From an uncultured Sphingobacteriales bacterium (GTDB taxonomy: Bacteria; Bacteroidota; Bacteroidia; Chitinophagales; Chitinophagaceae), in assembly GCA_937871285.1 (NCBI GenBank), contig CALMQS010000112.1, positions 1 to 41,016 of the forward strand: a DNA stretch of 41,016 nucleotides, in the 5' to 3' direction. The first letter of the stretch is position 1, and each line of letters starts with the position of its first letter. The position numbers and the translations under genes are program-made. The notes under the pieces are model-generated. The model did not search any database, was not told where the DNA came from, and saw only the letters and a program-made list of their open reading frames with translations. Shown here piece after piece: positions 8,374 through 15,848 of the stretch.

Positions 8374-8847
8374 TCAGCCCATAACCGCACGCCACTTTTC
8401 CGATTCGGCGTAAAGCTTAACCAGTGCATTGCGTTTGTTCAATAGTGTTTCGAAATAATTTTTCATAAACAATTTGCCCAGCATGCCTCCCACAGCATCC
8501 CGCGGCTCTTCCATTTCAACCAGATCAATTACCAGGGTACCATTTTCAACCGGTTTAAAATGATGCTCATGGCGAAAACTTTTCAGATCACCCTTTACCT
8601 GTTCCTCAACAAATTTTTCGGGGATGATCATTTCCAGCACTCTTGCAGTGATAGCCCGTGTTTTACCGAGGTGTTTGGCAGAAAGCGTAATGGTATCACC
8701 TGCGTTTACCAGTATTCCTGCAGCGCTTGCCGATAAGCTTTCGTTCCGGCCTTCCAGTGCTTTTTTATATACAGTGGTATTACGGCAAAGATCAAATACC
8801 CGCTCAACAGGGGCTTTAATAAATGTGGTAAGATGAATGGAAGCCAT
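8374..8847 (-). CDS. SRPBCC (START/Bet v1-like) family protein
   Basis: A 157-residue soluble protein with the SRPBCC helix-grip fold pattern: an opening strand ending in IKAPVERVFDLCRN, alternating strands in the middle, and a long amphipathic C-terminal helix (MKNYFETLLNKRNALVKLY). Members bind hydrophobic ligands or act as cyclases, aromatases or chaperones; no catalytic residues point to one of these. It starts 28 bases downstream of the gcvT stop on the same strand, so the two are probably cotranscribed, although no functional link to the glycine cleavage system is known. The fold assignment is fairly safe, the ligand unknown. Confidence 0.78.
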   Translation of the reverse strand: MASIHLTTFIKAPVERVFDLCRNTTVYKKALEGRNESLSASAAGILVNAGDTITLSAKHLGKTRAITARVLEMIIPEKFVEEQVKGDLKSFRHEHHFKPVENGTLVIDLVEMEEPRDAVGGMLGKLFMKNYFETLLNKRNALVKLYAESEKWRAVMG

Positions 8848-8874
8848 AGGATGTAAAAGGTTGTTTATAAAGGA

Positions 8875-9972
8875 TTATGATTGTTGCTGCACAAAGGGCA
8901 GTTTCGACACTTTCGCTTTCAGGAGCTTATCTCTTACTTCAATATATATTTCGCTGTCTATGCCTGCAAATTCGGTTGTTACATATCCCATTCCAATGGC
9001 TCTTCCCAAAGTGGGCGACTGAGTGCCCGATGTAACCCGTCCAATTAAGTTGCCTTCGGCATCTTTAATGCGGTAATCATGACGCGGAATGCCTTTGTCT
9101 GTCATTTCAAAGCCTACTAATTTTTTGTCAACACCGGCTGCTTTCTGCTTTTGCAAATATGCACTTGCCATAAAGGGCTTGGTAAATTTGGTGATCCAGC
9201 CCAAACCGGCTTCTAACGGTGTGGTAAAATCATCAATATCATTGCCGTATAAGCAATAACCCATTTCTAAGCGAAGGGTGTCTCTTGCGCCGAGCCCTAT
9301 AGGTTTTAAGCCCAGGGGAGCGCCGGTTTCGAACAGGGTATCCCATACGATGTCTGCATTATTATCTTTGTCTTCAAAATATATTTCTACCCCACCGGCG
9401 CCGGTATAACCCGTAGCGCTGATCAGCACATTGTCTATACCTGCAAATTTGCCTTTTATGAAATTGTAATATTTCAGGTTCAATATATCCAGTTCCGTAA
9501 GCGGTTGCAAAATTTTGGCCGCATTGGGTCCCTGGATGGCTAAAAGGCAGGTTTTGTCTGAAATATTATGCATTTCCACATTGCCGGTATTATGATGACT
9601 GATCCAATCCCAGTCTTTATCAATATTAGAAGCATTAACCACCAGCATATATACTTTATTGTATTCAATACAATATATCAGCAGGTCATCAATAATTCCA
9701 CCGTTTTCGTTGGTCAGGCAACTGTATTGTATTTTACCGCCGGCAAGCTTTGAGGCATCGTTGGTAGTTACGCGCTGAATAAGGTCCAGCGCTCCTTCAC
9801 CCTTAAAAATAAACTCACCCATATGGCTAACGTCAAAAACACCTGCATTGTTACGTACGGCAGCATGCTCATCATTAATTCCGGTATAGCTGATGGGCAT
9901 ATTAAAGCCGGCAAACCCGGCCATTTTAGCGCCCGCGGCAATATGCTTTGCTGAAAAAGGGGTTTGTTTCAT
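8875..9972 (-). CDS. gcvT: Glycine cleavage system aminomethyltransferase (T protein)
   Basis: GcvT transfers the methylene group from the aminomethyl-lipoyl arm of H protein to tetrahydrofolate and releases ammonia, in the glycine cleavage complex of the cytoplasm. The 365-residue length is typical. Family motifs are GVFDVSHMGE near the start, TNENGGIIDDLLIY, the GYTGAGGVEIY segment, and ARDTLRLEMGYCLYGND in the folate-binding region. The C-terminal barrel includes SPTLGRAIGMGYV. The ATG at 9972 is chosen; the longer frame starts with TTG. The other glycine cleavage genes (gcvH, gcvP) are not in the window. A box close to TAnnTTTG (TAATATTTG, one base longer in the spacer) ends six bases before the ATG. 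Confidence 0.95.
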   Translation of the reverse strand: MKQTPFSAKHIAAGAKMAGFAGFNMPISYTGINDEHAAVRNNAGVFDVSHMGEFIFKGEGALDLIQRVTTNDASKLAGGKIQYSCLTNENGGIIDDLLIYCIEYNKVYMLVVNASNIDKDWDWISHHNTGNVEMHNISDKTCLLAIQGPNAAKILQPLTELDILNLKYYNFIKGKFAGIDNVLISATGYTGAGGVEIYFEDKDNNADIVWDTLFETGAPLGLKPIGLGARDTLRLEMGYCLYGNDIDDFTTPLEAGLGWITKFTKPFMASAYLQKQKAAGVDKKLVGFEMTDKGIPRHDYRIKDAEGNLIGRVTSGTQSPTLGRAIGMGYVTTEFAGIDSEIYIEVRDKLLKAKVSKLPFVQQQS

Positions 9973-10084
9973 GAAGATCAAATATTAAAATAATGTAGTA
10001 TTGTAAAGCGCTTCTGCATAAAGTAACCGGTACCTCCCTGCACAACCTGTAACCTGAACCCTACAACTTGCAACCTGCATCCCC

Positions 10085-10621
10085 TTAACCCTTCTTACCT
10101 TCTCCCTCTTCTTTAAACCAACTGCTGTACATCAGATAATTATTGGCAATACGGTTAATCTCGCCACTGATCAGCTCTTCGGGCACATTCTTTATTTTCC
10201 TGGCAGGTACACCTGCATAAATGGCGCCGGCTTCCACTTTCGTACCTTCCAGCACCACCGCGCCTGCCGCAATAATGGAATGACTGCCTATTTCGGCATT
10301 ATCCATAACAATAGCGCCCATACCTATCAATACATTGTCGTGCACCGTGCAGCCATGTACAATGGCATTATGGCCAATGCTAACATTATTACCGATAACG
10401 GTTTTTGTTTTTTGATAGGTACAATGAATAACAGCGCCGTCCTGTATATTCACTTTATTGCCGATGTGAATGGAATTCACATCTCCCCTTACAACAGCAT
10501 TGAACCATATGCTGCAATCATCACCCATCGTTACATCACCCACTATCGTGGCATTAGGCGCTAAATAACAGTTTTCACCAAAAACCGGCAACACCCCTTT
10601 TACCGGCAATAATAGCGGCAT
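10085..10621 (-). CDS. Gamma-type carbonic anhydrase family protein (left-handed beta helix)
   Basis: A 178-residue hexapeptide-repeat protein of the gamma-carbonic anhydrase/YrdA/PaaY family. Repeats of the LbH type run from about residue 20 to 140 (IVGDVTMGDDCSIW, AVVRGDVNSIHIG, VLIGMGAIVMDNA and others), then a C-terminal helix. The three histidines expected to bind the metal are present as H66 (VIHC), H84 (IGHN) and H89 (VHGC). It would act as a trimer; bacterial relatives often have weak or unproven carbonic anhydrase activity. The gene is about 40 bases downstream of the PfkB kinase gene on the same strand, so the two are probably cotranscribed. Activity is inferred from the family only. 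Confidence 0.9.
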   Translation of the reverse strand: MPLLLPVKGVLPVFGENCYLAPNATIVGDVTMGDDCSIWFNAVVRGDVNSIHIGNKVNIQDGAVIHCTYQKTKTVIGNNVSIGHNAIVHGCTVHDNVLIGMGAIVMDNAEIGSHSIIAAGAVVLEGTKVEAGAIYAGVPARKIKNVPEELISGEINRIANNYLMYSSWFKEEGEGKKG

Positions 10622-10660
10622 AGCATTTCTTTTATTTTTATAAACAGGAAATCCAACTGC

Positions 10661-11584
10661 CTATACCAATGCGATATCGAAATTCACCAGTTCAACAAAT
10701 TGTTGCACCCGTTCATCAATCATTTGCCTGTTTAGTTCTTTCAGCCGGGTAGTTCCGAATTTTTCCACGCAAAAGGAAGCGATTGCCGAGCCAATAATAA
10801 TGGCAGATTTCATACCTTCAAAAGAAAAATCCTTGGTATTATCCAAATAGCCCACGAAACCGCCGGCAAAAGTATCACCTGCCCCGGTTGGATCAAATAC
10901 TTCATCTATGGGCAGTGCAGGGGCAAAAAACACATGATCTCCATGGAAAAGTAAAGCGCCGTGTTCTCCTTTTTTAATAACCAGGTATTTGGGGCCCATT
11001 TTCATGATCTCCTTTGCAGCCCGCACCAGCGAATACTGCGCGCTTAATTGCCTGGCTTCGCTGTCGTTCACCAGCAGGATATCTACTTCTTTCAGCACTT
11101 TTTCGAGGTCGGGCATGGCAGTTTCCATCCAGAAATTCATGGTATCCAGCACAATCAGTTTGGGCCGTTCTTTTAATTGTTCTATCACGCTGAGCTGCAC
11201 GGCAGGCGACAGGTTACCGAGCATTAAAATATCTGCCCCCTGGTAACCCGCAGGCACAACGGGCTCAAAGTCGCCCAATACATTTAACTGGGTTTCCAGC
11301 GTGTCCCGGGTGTTCATATCCATGTGGTACTTCCCGCTCCAGAAAAAGGATTTTTTATCTTTTTTTATCTGCACACCTTCCATCTGTGCGCCCCGGGCTT
11401 CCAATACATGCAGCTCTTCTTCCGGGAAATCGCCTCCTACAACAGAAATCAGCTGAATGGGCCTCGTAAAGTTAGATGCGCTCCAGGCAATATAGGTAGC
11501 CGCGCCCCCCACAATTTTATTACTTTTCCCGAAGGGAGTTTCAATTGCATCAAAAGCCATGGATCCAACAACGATCACAGACAT
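10661..11584 (-). CDS. PfkB family carbohydrate/nucleoside kinase
   Basis: A 307-residue ribokinase-fold kinase that transfers phosphate from ATP to a sugar or nucleoside hydroxyl. The N-terminal part has the glycine pair in KIVGGAATYIAW, and the C-terminal signature DPTGAGDTFAGGF (about residues 234-246) contains the catalytic aspartate and the anion hole. The substrate cannot be read from the sequence; close Bacteroidota relatives are often annotated as sugar kinases or adenosine kinase-like proteins. It sits ahead of the gamma-carbonic anhydrase gene and is divergent from the small conserved gene at 11711. Upstream, TTTG followed about 18 bases later by TATTG resembles a Bacteroidota promoter. 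Confidence 0.9.
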   Translation of the reverse strand: MSVIVVGSMAFDAIETPFGKSNKIVGGAATYIAWSASNFTRPIQLISVVGGDFPEEELHVLEARGAQMEGVQIKKDKKSFFWSGKYHMDMNTRDTLETQLNVLGDFEPVVPAGYQGADILMLGNLSPAVQLSVIEQLKERPKLIVLDTMNFWMETAMPDLEKVLKEVDILLVNDSEARQLSAQYSLVRAAKEIMKMGPKYLVIKKGEHGALLFHGDHVFFAPALPIDEVFDPTGAGDTFAGGFVGYLDNTKDFSFEGMKSAIIIGSAIASFCVEKFGTTRLKELNRQMIDERVQQFVELVNFDIALV

Positions 11585-11698
11585 GAGTATATATTTATTT
11601 AATGATCAATACTTTGCTTTAAAACCGTGCAAAACTAAGTCAAATAAATTAAGGCCGTACTGGTTTTAGCCAGCCTCTGTGCAAATATGATTTCTTTT

Positions 11699-11706
11699 TA
11701 TTTTTG
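11699..11706 (+). promoter_or_regulatory. Candidate -7 box (TATTTTTG) next to the 11711 start
   Basis: TATTTTTG fits the TAnnTTTG consensus and ends four bases before ATG 11711, which would give a leaderless transcript. It is also an argument for the ATG at 11711 over the in-frame ATG at 11687. No clear -33 element was found. Confidence 0.35.
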
Positions 11707-11710
11707 CCGT

Positions 11711-11995
11711 ATGGAATTTGAAAATTTTATTTCCAGTCTCAGTGCCGGCAAGCCGCCTGAAATGGTTTCTGCCTATTTGCAGTCCTTATGGTATGACGCC
11801 CGGGGCAACTGGAACAAGGCGCATGATTTGATACAGGATATCCATGATAGTAAAGCTTCCCATATACACGCATACCTGCACCGTAAAGAAGGCGATGCAT
11901 CAAACGCCGGGTACTGGTATAACCGGGCAGGCAAACCTTATCCGCTTGTTACATTGCAGGAAGAATGGGAAGCGCTGGTAAAAGCGTTGTTATAG
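11711..11995 (+). CDS. Small conserved protein of unknown function (94 aa)
   Basis: A short cytoplasmic protein without signal peptide or membrane segment. It resembles a widespread but uncharacterised family with the order WYDARGNWNKAHDLIQD, then HAYLHRKEGD, then AGYWYNRAGKP; these conserved tryptophan, histidine and tyrosine blocks show it is a real gene. The fold is likely all-helical, with a TPR-like feel in the two amphipathic helices. The ATG at 11711 is chosen because the family begins near there. It is divergent from the PfkB kinase gene and has no operon partner. Recognition rests on the motif pattern from memory; no function is known. Confidence 0.75.
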   Translation: MEFENFISSLSAGKPPEMVSAYLQSLWYDARGNWNKAHDLIQDIHDSKASHIHAYLHRKEGDASNAGYWYNRAGKPYPLVTLQEEWEALVKALL

Positions 11996-12211
11996 AAATG
12001 CAGGGGGTGTTTCGGATTTGGGGCTATCAGGTGTCACTTTCAGCGATCTGCGATCAGTTAAGGACCATAGACTGATCTGAATGATGCGTAATAATTTTTA
12101 AGGGTCAAAGTAACCTGACCGCTGTGGATATTAAATTCAAAACAGGAAACCTGAAATTTGAAACAAACAATAATCTACAACTTATAACCTCCACCCTGCA
12201 TCAATCTCAAA
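11996..12211. other. Intergenic stretch with decayed low-complexity sequence
   Basis: No gene is seen. It contains an inverted repeat GATCAGT (12052-12058) / ACTGATC (12071-12077) with a 12-base loop and no T-tract, and a degenerate run of the AACCTGAAAT type (12143-12160) similar to other intergenic stretches of this window. Confidence 0.4.
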
Positions 12212-14746
12212 TCAATCGTCATCCCCACCGCCGCCACGGTTGTTACGGTTCAGCAAAGAAAAATCGGCTTTGCCGAATTTGTAGCTGAAAGTAATGCGAA
12301 AATTTCTCACATTCCATCTCCTGTATGAATCCTGGTAAAAATTTTCCGTATCGTAAATGGTTCCCCAGCGCCTGGTATTAAACACATCGTTGATGCCGAA
12401 GGTAATGGTGCCCCTGTTGTTTTTTAAAAGATCCTTGCGTATAGCAAAGTCAACGCTGAATTCGGAAAGTCTTTTACCCTGGGGGATCACCCGCGGCGAT
12501 TCATAATTGCCCATCACCTGGAACGCGAGGTTATTGAATACCGGTTTTTTTTCTGTTTTAATTTTATAGTTGGCCGTGAGCCTGGCATCCCAGTTAAAAC
12601 CTTTGTTGCTTAGGTCAATATCATTGATACGGGCATTTACTTTCCTGTATTGCAGATTAACACTGGGCGTAATGTCAAAATTGGTGCCCGCTTTATATTG
12701 CAGTGTAAACTCGGCCCCGTACCTGTTGGTGGTGCTGGCATTTACCCAGGTATTCAGAATGGCATTGGGATCTACCGCGGCATTTTGCAGTTGCTCATAC
12801 TGAACGGCTGTTACGGTATCGCTGTATTGCGTAATATCGTTTGGATTATTTCTCCAGTACAAAACGCCTAAAAGATTACCGCCTTTAAACCCTTTGCTGT
12901 AATTGAACTCAAACGAATTAATGAACTCCGGCTGCAATTGCGGGTTACCCTGCCGCAGGTTAACCGGGTCATTGATCTCTATATAAGGATTTAACTGCCA
13001 GAAATTGGGTCGCCTGATCCTCCTGGAAAAATTAACCTGTATCTCATCATCTTCTCCAATCTGCTGGGTAAGAAAAAGGCTTGGAAATAAGGCATTCCAT
13101 ATATTGCCGAGCGATTTGGGGTACTGGTAACCGAATTTGAAGGCGCTGTCAATCAGTAATCCGTCAAATTTAGAATACTCGGCTCTTAAGCCTGCCTGGA
13201 AAGAGAACGTTCCCATTTTTTGCGAATAGGTACCGTATGCGGCATTTACATTTTCGGTGTATTTGTAATTATTACTTAATGGCAGCTTGGTTTCCTGACC
13301 GTTATCGTACCCAAAAACATTGAAAAAACTTTCATAATCGTTAAAATAAGCTCTTAACCCTGCTTCAAATTTTGCATTCTCTCCTATAGGGTGAATATAA
13401 TCGGTTTCAAAAGTAAACTGGTTATTGTTGTTTCTTCCGTCATTATTAACCGTGGCGGGTGATTTATATTCCAGTCCATCGGGATAAAAATACCGGTTAA
13501 GAATAGTTGAATTAGAACTGCCTTTACCATAGTTATAGGTAATATCTGCAGTAAGTTCCCGGCCTTCCTGCGGGAAAGTGTGCTTGTAGCTGGCGCGTGT
13601 GCTGTTGCGGTTAAATCCCCAGCGGCTGTCGCCCCGGCGGTCGCCATAATACTCTACTACTTTACTGCTGTTGAGGTATTCCTGGTCCTGTACTTCATCA
13701 TTTTCCGAGTTTCCGCCTCCAAAGCGCTGGGTAACAGAAAGGGTATTGCGGTTATCCATAAAATAATCAAACCCGAAATTAATGGAGCTGAATTTCCGGA
13801 AACGGGTATTAACGGAATATTGATTAAAATAATCTCTTGTAACACCCCCCGGCTTGTTTTCTCTCAATGTTTTTCCCTTTGCCTTACCGCCAGACTGATT
13901 GTAGCCGCCACTCATGAAAAAATTTAATTTGCCCTGGCGGAGATTCAGGCTGAGATTTCCGTTGAGCACGCGGGGTACGCCAACAGAGGCGCTCACAATT
14001 CCGTTTAACCCGAAGCGTTTTTCTTTTTTCAATACCACGTTAATGATCCCTCCCGAAGTGGAAGCATCGAATTTGGCCGATGGATTGGTGATCAGTTCCA
14101 CTTTTTCAATATGATCGGCAGGTATCTGGTCTAAAGTAAGGATAGTGGGTCTGCCGTCTACAAATATTTGGGGAGTACTGTTGCGCAACTCCACATTACC
14201 ATCAATATCCACAGAAACTGAAGGAATATTTTTCATTACATCAACGGCTGTACCGCCCGTAGCGGTTAAGCTTCTGGCCACATTAAATACTTTGCGGTCT
14301 ATGTTCATTTCCAGTGCCGGTCGGGTAGCCGTTATCGTTACACCTTCCAGTTGTTTGATAGCCGGATAAAGCGTAATATTACCCAGGTCTTTCTCAAACT
14401 GCCCTTTCTCACCCGATGAAGCTGCAATGATCTGTTCAAAGGGTTCATATCCCAATGCGGAAATAATCAGCTTATAATCATAGGCAGTTGAAATATTGGA
14501 GAAGCTGAAATTGCCGTTGGATTTGGTAAGCATTCCGCTATACAGGCTGTCTTTATGTGCCAGGTACAATTGTACGGATGCTGCGTCTATACCTTTGCCT
14601 GAATTTTCATCTACCAGTTTACCATATATCCTGTTCGATCTCACCTGCAGGGTGGGCAGATCACCTGTTGGCTGCTGCTCAGGATCCTGTGCATTGGCTT
14701 CAAAAGAAATAACAATAAAAACCAGCAATGGTATAACAAATTTCAT
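12212..14746 (-). CDS. TonB-dependent receptor family protein (OMP_b-brl_3 type)
   Basis: An 844-residue outer membrane protein. It starts with a signal peptide (about 1-19, cut after EANAQ), then a carboxypeptidase-regulatory-like beta-sandwich (about 35-115), a plug domain (about 130-240, with VTITATRP and FVDGRPTILTL), and a beta-barrel that fits the OMP_b-brl_3 family rather than SusC. Such proteins are found widely in Bacteroidota; their cargo is mostly unknown, and some act as transporters for peptides or metal complexes. No SusD partner is beside it. The C-terminus is odd: the last strand ends in YKFGKADFS and is followed by a polar tail, NRNNRGGGGDDD, instead of the usual terminal aromatic residue. 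A TAGATTTG box lies about 50 bases upstream. Confidence 0.9.
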   Translation of the reverse strand: MKFVIPLLVFIVISFEANAQDPEQQPTGDLPTLQVRSNRIYGKLVDENSGKGIDAASVQLYLAHKDSLYSGMLTKSNGNFSFSNISTAYDYKLIISALGYEPFEQIIAASSGEKGQFEKDLGNITLYPAIKQLEGVTITATRPALEMNIDRKVFNVARSLTATGGTAVDVMKNIPSVSVDIDGNVELRNSTPQIFVDGRPTILTLDQIPADHIEKVELITNPSAKFDASTSGGIINVVLKKEKRFGLNGIVSASVGVPRVLNGNLSLNLRQGKLNFFMSGGYNQSGGKAKGKTLRENKPGGVTRDYFNQYSVNTRFRKFSSINFGFDYFMDNRNTLSVTQRFGGGNSENDEVQDQEYLNSSKVVEYYGDRRGDSRWGFNRNSTRASYKHTFPQEGRELTADITYNYGKGSSNSTILNRYFYPDGLEYKSPATVNNDGRNNNNQFTFETDYIHPIGENAKFEAGLRAYFNDYESFFNVFGYDNGQETKLPLSNNYKYTENVNAAYGTYSQKMGTFSFQAGLRAEYSKFDGLLIDSAFKFGYQYPKSLGNIWNALFPSLFLTQQIGEDDEIQVNFSRRIRRPNFWQLNPYIEINDPVNLRQGNPQLQPEFINSFEFNYSKGFKGGNLLGVLYWRNNPNDITQYSDTVTAVQYEQLQNAAVDPNAILNTWVNASTTNRYGAEFTLQYKAGTNFDITPSVNLQYRKVNARINDIDLSNKGFNWDARLTANYKIKTEKKPVFNNLAFQVMGNYESPRVIPQGKRLSEFSVDFAIRKDLLKNNRGTITFGINDVFNTRRWGTIYDTENFYQDSYRRWNVRNFRITFSYKFGKADFSLLNRNNRGGGGDDD

Positions 14747-14794
14747 GCTTTATTTTTGGGATGATAAATCAATACAAACACTTCTAATTATCGC

Positions 14795-14802
14795 CAAATC
14801 TA
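14795..14802 (-). promoter_or_regulatory. Candidate -7 box (TAGATTTG) for the TonB-dependent receptor gene
   Basis: TAGATTTG on the minus strand fits the TAnnTTTG consensus and would give a leader of roughly 45 bases before ATG 14746. No matching TTTG -33 element is evident. Tentative. Confidence 0.3.
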
Positions 14803-14989
14803 TAGTTAAGCACAGGGCTTAAGGTGCATACGGTTTCCTGGCTTAAGGTGATAAAAGGGATATATATGAGAGATAGAGTAAAGATACAGTTTTATGCAGG
14901 AGAGGATGGGAATTGATAGCTATTAAAACGAATCGTTAAGTGATTTTAACTTTTTGTTGTGCTAAGAACTGTTTCTCTTTCCACAGCAG

Positions 14990-15005
14990 CCTGCCGGCTG
15001 GCAGG
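14990..15005. repeat. Short perfect hairpin with TGCCGGCTGGCA core
   Basis: CCTGCC (14990-14995), loop GGCT, GGCAGG (15000-15005) form a perfect 6-bp stem just downstream of the pgl stop codon. There is no T-tract after it on the minus strand. The same core with a swapped outer pair occurs at 23346-23361, so it looks like a small dispersed hairpin family. The rest of the 14747-15031 gap shows no gene. Confidence 0.5.
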
Positions 15006-15031
15006 TTTCACGTTTGACGCAGCCCTATATT

Positions 15032-15772
15032 TTATTGTCCGGCCAGGGGTTTCGCATTCAGCAAAGCAGCGGCGGCCTCATCAACAAACCAATGCAGTTC
15101 ACCCGAAGCAGGTTGTATAATTTGTGAGGGATAAACATCAGTATCGGGCCTGCCTTCCAGCACTTCATACAAAGCTTTTGCCTTATTGGCCCCAAAGGTT
15201 AAAAACACAACCGATGATGCCCGGTTTACTACAGGCGCCGTAAGTGTAATACGGTACATTTGCTGGGCAGCTAAATAAAACGCTTTCACCCAGGCCGCTT
15301 TTTCATGAATGACCGCTGTACCGGGGAAAAGAGAAAGTGTGTGCCCATCGTCGCCCATGCCCGATAATACCAGGTCGAAACTATTTCCTTCCGCTCCAAA
15401 ATACCCCTGCAGCACTTTTTCATATTCCACCGCCGATTGTTCAGGTTGGATATCGGTTCGCATTACATGCACCTGTTCGGGAATAACGGGAACCTTATTC
15501 AGCAAATGCGTATAGGTCATCTTTGCGTTATTGCGGTCATCACTAAATGGTACGGCACGTTCATCGCCCCAAAAAATATGCAGCTTATCCCAGGCAATGC
15601 GCTCTTTATACGGACTGGCAGCTAAAAGCCCATACAGGGCTTTGGGCGAATTGCCTCCTGTAAGCACCCAGGTAAACCTGTTCTGCTTTTGCAAAACTGT
15701 TTCAATGGTTTGTGTTATCCATTCCGCTAATGCGGCAGTTACGGCTGAAGGGTCTTTTTGTATATGAAGCAT
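15032..15772 (-). CDS. pgl: 6-phosphogluconolactonase
   Basis: This 246-residue enzyme of the DevB/SOL family hydrolyses 6-phosphoglucono-lactone to 6-phosphogluconate in the oxidative pentose phosphate pathway. Family blocks are FTWVLTGGNSPKALYGLL near the N-terminus, DKLHIFWGDERAVPFSD with the conserved GDER, and FDLVLSGMGDDGHTLSLFP. All key residues are intact. The ATG at 15772 (MLHIQKD) is chosen: the longer frame up to 15874 runs into the end of the GH3 gene and its extra residues are not family-like. The gene starts 76 bases after the GH3 stop on the same strand, so it may be the last gene of the sugar utilisation operon. Neither zwf nor gnd is in the window. Confidence 0.93.
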   Translation of the reverse strand: MLHIQKDPSAVTAALAEWITQTIETVLQKQNRFTWVLTGGNSPKALYGLLAASPYKERIAWDKLHIFWGDERAVPFSDDRNNAKMTYTHLLNKVPVIPEQVHVMRTDIQPEQSAVEYEKVLQGYFGAEGNSFDLVLSGMGDDGHTLSLFPGTAVIHEKAAWVKAFYLAAQQMYRITLTAPVVNRASSVVFLTFGANKAKALYEVLEGRPDTDVYPSQIIQPASGELHWFVDEAAAALLNAKPLAGQ

Positions 15773-15848
15773 GGATTTGAGTAATTTGTGGTTTAAGGTT
15801 TCGGGATACAGGTTGCAGGTGCAAGTTACATACAACAAACAGCTTTGA

